NCBI RefSeq assembly: GCF_028682475.1
Contig: NZ_JANHLE010000034.1
Location: 1 to 59,342 of the forward strand
Source of the DNA: Pseudomonas putida
Lineage (GTDB): Bacteria; Pseudomonadota; Gammaproteobacteria; Pseudomonadales; Pseudomonadaceae
Length of the DNA stretch: 59,342 nt
Direction of reading: 5' to 3'
The translations under genes and the position numbers were made by a program. Shown piece after piece: positions 31,686-39,365 of the stretch. Under the pieces are notes generated by a model. That model did no database searches. It had not been told where the DNA came from and was given only the letters and a program-made list of their open reading frames with translations. How positions within the stretch are numbered: position 1 is the first letter of the stretch; each line of letters starts with the position of its first letter.

Positions 31686-33455
31686 CTAGCTATGAGGGCC
31701 ACCTACGTGCAGGAACATATTCTGATCCGCACCAACGTAAGAGGGTAGCCACTCAGAATCATTGCCATCGCCAGAGTAATGATATTCGGTGGTAGAAAAA
31801 ACAACTTGAGCTCCATGCTGACTACATAGAGACTTCAAAGCATTTAGATATCGCCCTAGGTCATCATTATTGATTTCATGCTGTTTTGGTGTATCTAGAA
31901 TCAGAAACCTAAATCCTAGTACTCCCCGCTCAGCAAAAACCTGAAATACCGCTGCATGATAGGCCAATACAGCCCGAATCTTAGTGCTACCCTTGATCTG
32001 CGCTATGGTTTCGACGCCAAGCAACGGAGTGAAGTCATCTTTGAATGTTATATCCCTGCTCACGTTATATGTGTGCAGTATGTCGAGCCACTCTATGAAA
32101 TGTTTACGGATGTCAGCTCTAACCTTTATCAAATCAGGGGATGAAGATCGGTCATTAGAAAAGGATTGATAATTTGCATATGCCTTGTCTCTTTCAATGA
32201 TTGAGGCGAAATGTTTCTCTTCCAGAGATGAAATTTTGTTAAGCTCGCTAAGCTGCATCTGTAGCTCAAATATTTCTGTTTTCAGCTTCGTTATTGAGTC
32301 AACTAGAGCAGAAATTTCACTGCGGGAACTTGAAATGTTGCGTTCATCCACAAGCTGCTGGATCACGACTTCTTGAGCGGCACGTTGATTTTTTAGTTCC
32401 TCAATCCTTACCTCATCAAGACTAGCATTTCTCTCTAGGTCCTTAATCTGGTCGCGAAGATATAAAAGATTTTTGCTATACGCCTCTGAGCTAGAGGAAA
32501 ACAACTGGCAAACTTCAGATCCGCAGACTTCTTTGAAAGAAAGAAAAACCCTTCGAGCCTCCTCATTGAGGTTAAGGGTTTCGATTTCTGTATTGATTTC
32601 GTGGACTATCCTACCAATACCATCATTTCGCTTTTTAAGCTGATAGATCTCGCCTGAAATTTCACGAATTGTATTTCTACGGCCTGATATTAGACGATCG
32701 ATAGCATCAATAGAGTCATCACGACTTGCGCCAACGCTCTGAAGGCTCTCAACTTCTATCTCAAGCTGCTCTATTTCAGAGGTTAACTCAACTCTGGATT
32801 TGTGTTGTCCTGAATTATTTTTTTTAGCAGACTCAATCATCCTTGCTAGAGTCTGGGTTTCCTTATCTAAAAAGTCCAGGTTCTCTTTGGCTCTAAACTT
32901 ATCTTTTTTTAGATCAAATGAATTTTTTACGGGGAGATCAAAGACCATTCTCATCATCTCGGAAAATTGATCTTTAATAAACCGGCTGGGTGGGCAGTAG
33001 ATCTCAGTGTAGCCAATATCTTGGTCTAAATAATATAAGGGCAGTAAAGAGGAAAGGTATGGGTAGCCCAATTGATTGGCAGTGGTAACCAAATTATGTG
33101 CTGTTAGCCCCAGCCACTCAAATAGGTAGCGAGAATAATCAAGTTCATTGAAAAAACGCTGGGCTACCCCAGAGGGCTCTATAACCTGTATGTCGATATC
33201 TCTGCTGTATACTCGGCGCAGTATCAACACTCCTTTGCTCGACGATACTGTCAATTCGACGTGCTTACATTTATCGTAAATATCATTCCTGAATACACTG
33301 GGGAAGCCCAAGCAAAACGGGATAGACTGTACGACCGGAGTTTTACCACAGCCGTTAGGACCAAATAGTTGAGTAATATCGCGTCCAAAGTAAAAAAGAG
33401 GCGACCCCCATCCAGAGGGACCGTTCGGGAAAATTTTCAGGCTTACGAGATTCAT
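31686..33455 (-). CDS. Rad50/SMC-like ABC ATPase of a Lamassu/ABC-3C defence system (LmuB/DdmC-like)
   Basis: 589-aa protein with split ABC ATPase halves and a long coiled coil between. Walker A is FGPNGCGKTP (residues 31-40); the Q-loop glutamine is probably Q145 in YYLDQDIG. Heptad-rich coiled coils span about 180-305 and 325-425, with a tip containing CGSEVC (C311, C316), a hinge resembling a degenerate zinc hook. Near the C-terminus a diverged signature (GSTKIRAVLAYH) precedes the Walker B strand FRFLILDTP (D521), in which the usual catalytic Glu is Thr; D[ST]P is, as far as I know, common in this class. In Lamassu/DdmABC such proteins sense foreign DNA and unleash the nuclease. The start MNLVSLKIFPNG overlaps the middle gene stop (ATGA). 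AT-rich base use points to horizontal transfer. Confidence 0.85.
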   Translation of the reverse strand: MNLVSLKIFPNGPSGWGSPLFYFGRDITQLFGPNGCGKTPVVQSIPFCLGFPSVFRNDIYDKCKHVELTVSSSKGVLILRRVYSRDIDIQVIEPSGVAQRFFNELDYSRYLFEWLGLTAHNLVTTANQLGYPYLSSLLPLYYLDQDIGYTEIYCPPSRFIKDQFSEMMRMVFDLPVKNSFDLKKDKFRAKENLDFLDKETQTLARMIESAKKNNSGQHKSRVELTSEIEQLEIEVESLQSVGASRDDSIDAIDRLISGRRNTIREISGEIYQLKKRNDGIGRIVHEINTEIETLNLNEEARRVFLSFKEVCGSEVCQLFSSSSEAYSKNLLYLRDQIKDLERNASLDEVRIEELKNQRAAQEVVIQQLVDERNISSSRSEISALVDSITKLKTEIFELQMQLSELNKISSLEEKHFASIIERDKAYANYQSFSNDRSSSPDLIKVRADIRKHFIEWLDILHTYNVSRDITFKDDFTPLLGVETIAQIKGSTKIRAVLAYHAAVFQVFAERGVLGFRFLILDTPKQHEINNDDLGRYLNALKSLCSQHGAQVVFSTTEYHYSGDGNDSEWLPSYVGADQNMFLHVGGPHS

Positions 33456-33928
33456 TCCAACTCCAAATCTAGCTGCTTGGCAACGCAAATATTTCTATAA
33501 GCTCTAGCTATCTGCGCAAGATTATAAGCTAGATCGTCATCTTGGCTTGTTGCTCTTGCTATGATCTTCTTGCCAAGGTCAGTAATGGCTAGGCGGCTCT
33601 TTCTATTATTAACCTCAATGAGGTAAGAATTTTCAAGGAATGTAATTGCTTTAACGGTTCTAACTCTTAAGTTGGCAGACCAGCCAAGGTGTTGAGCAGA
33701 TCCTTTAAAGCCTGGCATGGCGCTTTCGATACTTTCTCCTACAAGCTGCCCTAACTCAGAAATTCTAGGCTTTCTCTTATCCTTGGCCATCAAAAGAACT
33801 ATTAGACAAATTAGCGGGAGCTGAAAAAGAGCCTCGTTATTAAGGTAGTACTTGCCTGCGCCAACCGCCTCGACTGGCAAAATCAAATCATCAGATTCTA
33901 CTGTGGCGAAGAAGCTATCAAAATTCAT
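33452..33928 (-). CDS. Middle component of the Lamassu/ABC-3C system (LmuC/DdmB-like)
   Basis: 158-aa soluble protein between the nuclease and ATPase genes, overlapping both by four bases. After a YYLNNEALFQLPLICLIVLL helix, the middle and C-terminal parts (VRTVKAITFLENSYLIEVNN, then RKSRLAITDLGKKI) look like a winged-helix fold with a hairpin wing. ABC three-component systems encode such small wHTH 'middle components' that bind the ATPase heads, and LmuC is the Lamassu equivalent. Assignment rests mainly on operon position, size and this fold impression. Confidence 0.75.
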   Translation of the reverse strand: MNFDSFFATVESDDLILPVEAVGAGKYYLNNEALFQLPLICLIVLLMAKDKRKPRISELGQLVGESIESAMPGFKGSAQHLGWSANLRVRTVKAITFLENSYLIEVNNRKSRLAITDLGKKIIARATSQDDDLAYNLAQIARAYRNICVAKQLDLELE

Positions 33929-35097
33929 GACTTTCCCTTCACTAGCGCAGAGAATATCCCGCCCAAGATGAGGTCCTCAGTTAGATCAAATTTTAGTCCA
34001 TGACTCTCAAGCTCGATTAGCAGATCTCTGATAGGTTGTCGCAGAGTACTAACAGCTAACATTCCTTGAGGTCCAACCGATTTCCAAAGGGTAGACCCGA
34101 TGCGCTCAGAAATAGATAAAAGCTCAAGTTCAGGAACAATGTGCCGTGCGTTTCTAAACCACAGATCCCAATCTATCTTACATCTTGAGCAATACATAAC
34201 GGCAGAGATATCAGCTCCACCGGCCTTCAGAGATCGCTGTATCATAGACGCTGACCTGACAGCGTTAGGATCGCCACCATTAAGTAAGGCCAAGTATGCA
34301 TCCTTGGAGATACTCAATATCGACAATAGATCATCTATAGAAATGCCCGCGAAAGTCTCTATAGATTCGGCGTCCCAGGTTTTTATCACGCCACTGGACT
34401 TCCGCTCAACTAGGTCTAATAGTCTTAGCAAGATCTCTCTGAACTCAGCGCGCTCAAGTTCAATTTCACTAAATTGGTATATTTTTTCTTTCACCACCAA
34501 ATCAAAAAAGCTATCACCTTCCTTTAGATAGGAAACATCTGACTGAAAGCATAGCTTGGATAGGCGCTCTTTTATTTGCTCTAATGTATATTTTTCCGCC
34601 CCTTCACCAAAGCACTCATTAAATCGATCAATAAGAACCGCTGTGAACTTATTAGAGAAGCTTCCAGACTCTATATCATCCATCAAGTCAATGACTTCGT
34701 CACTATTGTGAATGTTGCTCTGAAAAACTACTGAGTTACAGAATTGATCAAAAACCACCGTATGGAGCAAGAGCTTTCCAATAAAGCTTTCTTTTATAGA
34801 CTTTGAGCATTGCTTTGACTGATCTTTTAGTTTTGATTTGAGGCCAAATAGTTCATTAATGCTCCAGTTATGGTTTTGCTTGCCCTTCGTTTTGACTTGA
34901 TAAAATATATAGGTTAATCCACTACCATCGTTTTTTCTAATGACGAAGTCGTCATGCAAATCGCAATAAACCCTATCTACATCTAGCCCCTCAAGAATCG
35001 ACAGTGTTGCAACCGCCGCTGAGCGAACTTGTGCACGATATCTGCTAAAAGAGTCTCTACCACTTTGCTCCCTTGCTCGTCTACTCTCCAGCATCAT
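33925..35097 (-). CDS. Cap4/DUF4297-type dsDNA nuclease effector of a Lamassu/ABC-3C system (LmuA/DdmA-like)
   Basis: 390-aa protein. The N-terminal domain matches the DUF4297/Cap4 nuclease: EQSGRDSFSRYRAQVRSA (10-27), VYCDLHDDFVIRK (43-55) and YIFYQVKTKGKQNHN (63-77). This gives a restriction-endonuclease-like active site with D50, Q67 and K69. The remaining 300 aa are helical and have a lone CSRCKIDW motif. In Lamassu-Cap4 and DdmABC the nuclease is held inactive by the SMC-like partner and degrades DNA once foreign DNA is sensed. It is first in the operon, directly coupled (ATGA) to the middle component. Tandem ATGs at 35097 and 35094 are both possible starts. No SAVED domain is visible, so it is not a CBASS Cap4. 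Confidence 0.85.
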   Translation of the reverse strand: MMLESRRAREQSGRDSFSRYRAQVRSAAVATLSILEGLDVDRVYCDLHDDFVIRKNDGSGLTYIFYQVKTKGKQNHNWSINELFGLKSKLKDQSKQCSKSIKESFIGKLLLHTVVFDQFCNSVVFQSNIHNSDEVIDLMDDIESGSFSNKFTAVLIDRFNECFGEGAEKYTLEQIKERLSKLCFQSDVSYLKEGDSFFDLVVKEKIYQFSEIELERAEFREILLRLLDLVERKSSGVIKTWDAESIETFAGISIDDLLSILSISKDAYLALLNGGDPNAVRSASMIQRSLKAGGADISAVMYCSRCKIDWDLWFRNARHIVPELELLSISERIGSTLWKSVGPQGMLAVSTLRQPIRDLLIELESHGLKFDLTEDLILGGIFSALVKGKS

Positions 35098-35928
35098 CCT
35101 GTCCCAAGATTGTTAAACTTTGCCGCAGACACACGGATTGACAGGCATATATGGGACGCACCTAAACGCTTATAGGAAGGAGTCGTGCCAAGTTATCCTG
35201 TATAGTTCCAGTCCTTGGTTGGCAGATAGCCATCATGTAGAAAATAGCTGTTCAAGACGCTGAGGTAAAGCCTGTAGTAGAATCCTGAGGATTTTCGATG
35301 GAATACGGCGCGATCAGGCTTGATCCAGCCAGCTTGGAGCCTACGGTTCGGCGACTGAATGGGGGAATTATTAAGAGACACCGAATGCCGGCATGTCTCT
35401 CGGAGAGTGCCTACTCCGACTAGCCAAGTGATCTCCTCTTACACCTCAAAAATGGCAGCCTTGCTATCCGCGCTCCTAGCATTCCATATGGTATTCCAAC
35501 ACAAATATGAATTGATATTTTCTCTAAATATCAATGAGTTAATTAATAACTACAACTTAACCTGGCTCAGGATCTCGCGGTGCTGTTCTAGTCAGCGAGT
35601 GCAGCCTCCACCACCCACCGGTATCGGTGCTCAGAAGGCCAGATCATGAGATCCGCATGCTGTCGGTTGTAGGGGGCGCCAATCAATAGATTCGAATGCA
35701 CTTTGGCTCCTGTCTCCACCACAGAACAGTTTCTTGAAGTCTATGGTTGTCTACGAAGCGCCACACAAAGCCCGCTCACTACTGGCTTTGTGGTGTCCAC
35801 CTACCTCACATTGCCTTCACCCCCATCCCCCCACCAAACGGCATCACCCCCTCCCTCCACCCTCAAGCTTTCCCCCCCGCAACCGATACCAATCAAATGT
35901 CCCGGTAAAAAGACCTACTGAACACACC
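35098..35928. other. 830-base gap with mobile-element debris
   Basis: No convincing complete gene. It should contain the promoter of the defence operon at its left end and that of the chemoreceptor at its right end. A 62-codon minus-strand ORF (35193-35381, MSLNNSPIQSPNRRLQAGWI...) has no recognised similarity. An AT-rich patch lies at 35500-35570, a transposase-like C-terminal remnant at 35588-35682, a tRNA-Thr-end-like sequence at 35708-35721, and a C-rich pyrimidine tract at about 35800-35885. Confidence 0.6.
35588..35682 (-). pseudogene. Possible transposase 3' remnant
   Basis: On the minus strand a frame reads ...GAPYNRQHADL, then EHRYRWVVEAALAD and a stop at 35588-35590. The RWVVE motif is characteristic of the C-terminal end of IS5-type DDE transposases (RRWVVERTFAW). 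Only about 30 codons survive and no terminal repeats are recognisable, so this is tentative. Confidence 0.35.
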
Positions 35929-37803
35929 ATGAATAAAAATCTGCGTTTCAGTCACAAAATTCTTTTGGTCGCGTCATTGATCGTGATGCTCGCCTTTACC
36001 CTGTTCACCCTGTACAGCGACTACCTCCAGCGGAATGCGACGCGCATTAATCTGGAAAACTACCTGGCTGAAATGGGTACCTCGACGTCCACCAACATCC
36101 GCAACCTCCTGGAGGGGCGGATCAGTCTGGTGGAAAACCTGGCACAGAACATTGCCCAGGACCCAGCCAACGCTGAGACGCTGATGGGTCAGAACGCTCT
36201 GATCTCGAGCTTTCTCACCGTCTACCTGGGCAAGGTTGATGGCGGTTTCAGTGTTCGTCCAGACGCCAAGATGCCCGACGGCTATGATCCGCGCACCCGC
36301 CCCTGGTACAAGGACGGCATGAGCGCCAGCGGCGCGATGCTCACCGAGCCCTATATCGATCTGACCACCAACAAGATGGTCATCGGCATCCTCAGCAAGG
36401 TCTCCGGCAGCATCGGTGTGGTCGGGGGCGATCTGGCCCTGGATGGCCTGGTGGAAATCATCAGTTCGCTGAACTTCGGCGGTATGGGCTATGCCTTCCT
36501 GGTCAACGACCAAGGCAAGATCCTGGTCCACCCGGACAACGCGCTGGTGATGAAGTCGCTGTCGGACCTATACCCTGCGAACACGCCGAAGCTGTCTGCT
36601 GAGCTGACCGAGGTCGAGGCCAATGGCCAGGCCCGTCTGCTGACCTTCGCGCCGATCAAGGGCCTGCCTTCAGCCAATTGGTACATCGGTCTGTCGGTGG
36701 ACAAGGACAAGGCCTATGCGATGCTTAGTGATTTCCGCACCTCGGCAATCATTGCCACGCTTATCGCGGTGGCCATCATTATCACGCTGCTCGGCCTGCT
36801 GATCCGTGTCCTGCTGCAACCGTTGAACACGATGATCCGCGCGATGGAAGACATCGCTGAAGGTGAAGGGGATCTGACCAAGCGCCTGACCATCCACAGT
36901 CAGGACGAGTTCGGTGCGCTGGGCACGGCGTTCAACCGTTTCGTCGAGCGTATCCACGCCTCTATCCGTGAAGTGTCGTCGGCCACCGAGCAGGTCAACG
37001 AAGTGGCACTGCGGGTGGTGAGCGCGTCCAACTCGTCGATGGTCAATTCCGACGAGCAATCCAATCGCACCAACAGCGTCGCGGCCGCGATCAACGAGCT
37101 CGGCGCCGCCGCCCAGGAAATCGCCCACAACGCCGCCCAGGCTTCGCAACAGGCAAGCTCGGCGCGTCACCTAGCCGAAGAAGGCCAGCAGGTGGTTGAG
37201 CGCAGCATTGCGGCAATGAATAGGCTGTCGGATCTGATCTGCACCTCCAGCTCGCACATCGAGACGCTCAACAGCAAGACCGTGAACATCGGCCAGATCC
37301 TCGAAGTGATCACCAGCATCTCTCAGCAAACCAACCTGCTGGCGCTCAACGCCGCGATCGAAGCGGCCCGGGCCGGTGAAGCCGGGCGCGGTTTTGCGGT
37401 GGTTGCCGATGAAGTACGTAACCTCGCGCACCGTACCCAGGAGTCGGCGCAGCAAGTGCAGAACATGATCGAGGAGCTGCAGGTCGGCGCCCGCGAGTCG
37501 GTTGACACCATGGGCCAAAGCCAGCGCCACAGCCAGGACAGCGTCGAGATCGCCAATCAGGCCGGTGAGCGTCTGGGCAGCGTGACCCTGCGCATCGGCG
37601 AGATTGACGGCATGAACCAGTCGGTGGCCACCGCCACCGAGGAGCAAACCGCTGTGGTTGATTCGATCAACATGGACATCAACGAGATCAACATGCTCAA
37701 CCAGGAAGGGGTGGAAAACCTGCAGTCCACCCTGCGCGCCTGCGCCGACCTGGAACAGCAGGCCAGCCGCCTGAAACACCTGGTGGGCAGCTTCCGTATC
37801 TGA
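35929..37803 (+). CDS. Methyl-accepting chemotaxis protein with dCache sensor domain
   Basis: 624-aa chemoreceptor. An N-terminal membrane segment (ILLVASLIVMLAFTLFTLYS) is followed by a periplasmic dCache_1 domain up to about residue 270, a second membrane segment (AIIATLIAVAIIITLLGLLI), a HAMP domain and the signalling domain with the hairpin tip QQTNLLALNAAIEAARAGEAGRGFAVVADEVRNLA. The sensor carries YDPRTRPWYKDG then EPYIDL and GGDLALDG, matching the amino-acid-binding dCache motif (Y..R..W...Y.D...D) known from PctA-type receptors. Amino acids or related amines are therefore likely ligands. Start 35929 (MNKNLRFSHK) excludes a proline-rich upstream extension. Confidence 0.93.
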   Translation: MNKNLRFSHKILLVASLIVMLAFTLFTLYSDYLQRNATRINLENYLAEMGTSTSTNIRNLLEGRISLVENLAQNIAQDPANAETLMGQNALISSFLTVYLGKVDGGFSVRPDAKMPDGYDPRTRPWYKDGMSASGAMLTEPYIDLTTNKMVIGILSKVSGSIGVVGGDLALDGLVEIISSLNFGGMGYAFLVNDQGKILVHPDNALVMKSLSDLYPANTPKLSAELTEVEANGQARLLTFAPIKGLPSANWYIGLSVDKDKAYAMLSDFRTSAIIATLIAVAIIITLLGLLIRVLLQPLNTMIRAMEDIAEGEGDLTKRLTIHSQDEFGALGTAFNRFVERIHASIREVSSATEQVNEVALRVVSASNSSMVNSDEQSNRTNSVAAAINELGAAAQEIAHNAAQASQQASSARHLAEEGQQVVERSIAAMNRLSDLICTSSSHIETLNSKTVNIGQILEVITSISQQTNLLALNAAIEAARAGEAGRGFAVVADEVRNLAHRTQESAQQVQNMIEELQVGARESVDTMGQSQRHSQDSVEIANQAGERLGSVTLRIGEIDGMNQSVATATEEQTAVVDSINMDINEINMLNQEGVENLQSTLRACADLEQQASRLKHLVGSFRI

Positions 37804-37816
37804 TCCGCGCCTGGCG

Positions 37817-37860
37817 AAATTCCGCGCCTACAGAATCAAACCCTGTAGGTGCGGGATTTG
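37817..37860. repeat. Intergenic hairpin (REP-like)
   Basis: Imperfect inverted repeat AAATTCCGCGCCTACAG / CTGTAGGTGCGGGATTTG with a nine-base loop, between the convergent chemoreceptor gene and the small gene at 37864. It lacks a T-run, so it is more likely a repeat element than a rho-independent terminator. Confidence 0.65.
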
Positions 37861-37863
37861 AAC

Positions 37864-38061
37864 TCACTCGCCGTCATCATCGGGGACTTCATCGGTAACC
37901 ATGACCCGCGCATGCGCGCTGTGCTCGTCTTCGATGCGTAAGCCGAAGTAGCGGGAGTCATTGGCGTCCCAAAACGCCTCGACCTGTGTCATGAGTGCGT
38001 TGTTAAGCAGCACCTCAGCACTACGCTCCAGGATGATTGAGTATCGTCTTTCGGTGTTCAT
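37864..38061 (-). CDS. Small hypothetical protein
   Basis: 65-aa acidic protein starting MNTERRYSIILERSAEVLLN and ending in an acidic tail (VTDEVPDDDGE). No domain recognised. An upstream in-frame ATG at 38121 would add 20 residues. It lies in a run of small minus-strand genes typical of Pseudomonas accessory regions. Confidence 0.5.
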   Translation of the reverse strand: MNTERRYSIILERSAEVLLNNALMTQVEAFWDANDSRYFGLRIEDEHSAHARVMVTDEVPDDDGE

Positions 38062-38162
38062 TACAAAGGAGGCTCGCAACAGCTGAGGGAAGAGGCCGGG
38101 GTGAACCAGCATCGTTGCCATTATGCCGCCTCACTCGTTTTCGACCGCAACCGCTCATCGTT

Positions 38163-38239
38163 TCATTGCGTTTTTGCCTGCCGCGGGACGTTCGAACACC
38201 CCACCATCATCCCGTGCGCCAGATCCTCAACCATCGCCT
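38163..38239 (-). pseudogene. Truncated DUF3077/DUF6124-like gene, C-terminal fragment
   Basis: The minus strand reads KAMVEDLAHGMMVG and then a changed tail to a stop. The coding DNA CATCATCCC.TGCGCCAGATC at 38206-38225 is nearly identical to the C-terminal coding part of the intact gene at 38971 (39007-39044). Homology ends exactly where the IS3-family relic begins at 38240. The N-terminal part is not found on the other side of the relic. Confidence 0.7.
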
Positions 38240-38444
38240 TGTAGTGGTCTAATGAACTGACCTAATGATTCTGAACACCCATTTAGGCGAGAGTGCTCCC
38301 ATAGAGAGGTGTGCGGATATCCCGAATGTGCTGGTTCTGTGTGTCGGCACCAAATGAGGTCTGGTGCGCCTTGGACATGGCCTATGAGCAGCATGGCCGG
38401 CCTCAGAGCGTTCTGTTTCACTCCGGGATGAGTTGACCACTACA
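38240..38444 (+). mobile_element. Internally deleted IS3-family element (205 bp) with intact inverted repeats
   Basis: Ends are perfect inverted repeats TGTAGTGGTC (38240-38249) and GACCACTACA (38435-38444). The plus strand between them encodes two fused pieces of an IS3-type OrfB integrase: APNEVWC followed directly by ALDMAYEQHGRPQSVLFHSG. In full-length elements these motifs are separated by the GDITY... catalytic region, so an internal deletion of more than 150 bases has occurred. No target-site duplication is visible (flanks GCCT and GACG). It can no longer make a transposase but could be mobilised in trans. Confidence 0.8.
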
Positions 38445-38499
38445 GACGAAGGCTAGTGCTCAGAGTAGGGCGGCGCACTTCCGGCTCCGCCCAGGCGCT

Positions 38500-38718
38500 T
38501 CAACCTTTATTCGCGTTGAGCTTGCGCAGCTCTTCGTAGGTAGCAGACTGGACGAACCAGAAGCCAGAAACGATGCACCAAACCAAGGTGCCGACCACGA
38601 AAATCCCCAGGGCTGGCAAGAAGCCGCTGGTGAAGATGGCGATGAAAGAGAAAAGCCAGATCACGGCCAGGGAGACATAGAGGACGATGTTGTTGACGCT
38701 GATGACGAAGTCTTTCAC
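38500..38718 (-). CDS. Small membrane protein of unknown function
   Basis: 72 aa with two hydrophobic segments (NIVLYVSLAVIWLFSFIAIF and LPALGIFVVGTLVWCIVSGF) and a charged tail YEELRKLNANKG. No family recognised. An AGGAATACGCC sequence, read on the minus strand just upstream of the ATG, can serve as ribosome binding site. Confidence 0.65.
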   Translation of the reverse strand: MKDFVISVNNIVLYVSLAVIWLFSFIAIFTSGFLPALGIFVVGTLVWCIVSGFWFVQSATYEELRKLNANKG

Positions 38719-38970
38719 AGGGCGTATTCCTTGCGGGAAGTCAAAAATTACCCCTCCGGGGGCATACGAATGCTATCACATTGCCATGATTTGGGTGGCG
38801 AACACGGCCCACGCCATAGGACTCGATGTTCTCTGACAGGAGGTTAAGTGATGCAGCATGCAAGATTCGAAAGCGGGCAGCTTTACTTGTTAGGTTCTCA
38901 CACAGTGTTGAGTCCCCATTGCATAAGGCCAACGATGCTATTCAATATATTTGGGTAAATGAACCAAGCA

Positions 38971-39288
38971 TCAACTTGCACTTTTGAAGTGCCCCGAGCT
39001 CCCCACCATCATCCCATGCGCCAGATCCTCAACCATTGCCTTGGCCATCCCGCTCAGGTAATGCGCTGCACAAATCATCGCTTCATCCTGCTCAAACAAC
39101 ACATGCTGGGTGAGTTTGCTCACACAGTTCATCAGCAGCGCCGCTTGTTCCAGAACAAAGTCCGCATTGTGCCCAGGCTCAACCCGGAACAGGCGGTCAG
39201 CAGCCATGCCGCTTGCGCCTTCTCCGAACACCCCGACACCTGTTGTTTTTAAACCTGTGCTGTTGTTTCCAATAGAATCTTCGTTCAT
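38971..39288 (-). CDS. DUF3077/DUF6124-like small protein
   Basis: 105-aa protein. The core AADRLFRVEPGHNADFVLEQ, ALLMNCVSKLT, and the C-terminal SGMAKAMVEDLAHGMM fit the small Pseudomonas-specific DUF3077/DUF6124 families (LF.V..G...E.AL..A..LL pattern), which are very numerous in this genus but of unknown function. The start MNEDSIGNNS at 39288 is preferred over 39309. A truncated paralogue lies at 38163-38239. Confidence 0.68.
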   Translation of the reverse strand: MNEDSIGNNSTGLKTTGVGVFGEGASGMAADRLFRVEPGHNADFVLEQAALLMNCVSKLTQHVLFEQDEAMICAAHYLSGMAKAMVEDLAHGMMVGSSGHFKSAS

Positions 39289-39365
39289 CCATTCTCTCCC
39301 GGCATGCACTAGGCCCTAAGCAACCAGCCTTGCCTCAGCAACGCTGGCGCTCACTTGTGGATAAC

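Noticed and set aside
33925..35097. CBASS Cap4 effector
   Set aside because: There is no SAVED domain in the protein and no CD-NTase gene nearby; the SMC-like partner points to Lamassu/ABC-3C instead.
35734..35928. 65-codon extension of the chemoreceptor frame
   Set aside because: Proline/histidine-rich translation of the pyrimidine tract; a membrane-anchored receptor starts at MNKNLRFSHK.
38741..38932. 63-codon minus-strand frame
   Set aside because: No ribosome binding site, no recognisable domain and rare-codon composition; probably chance.
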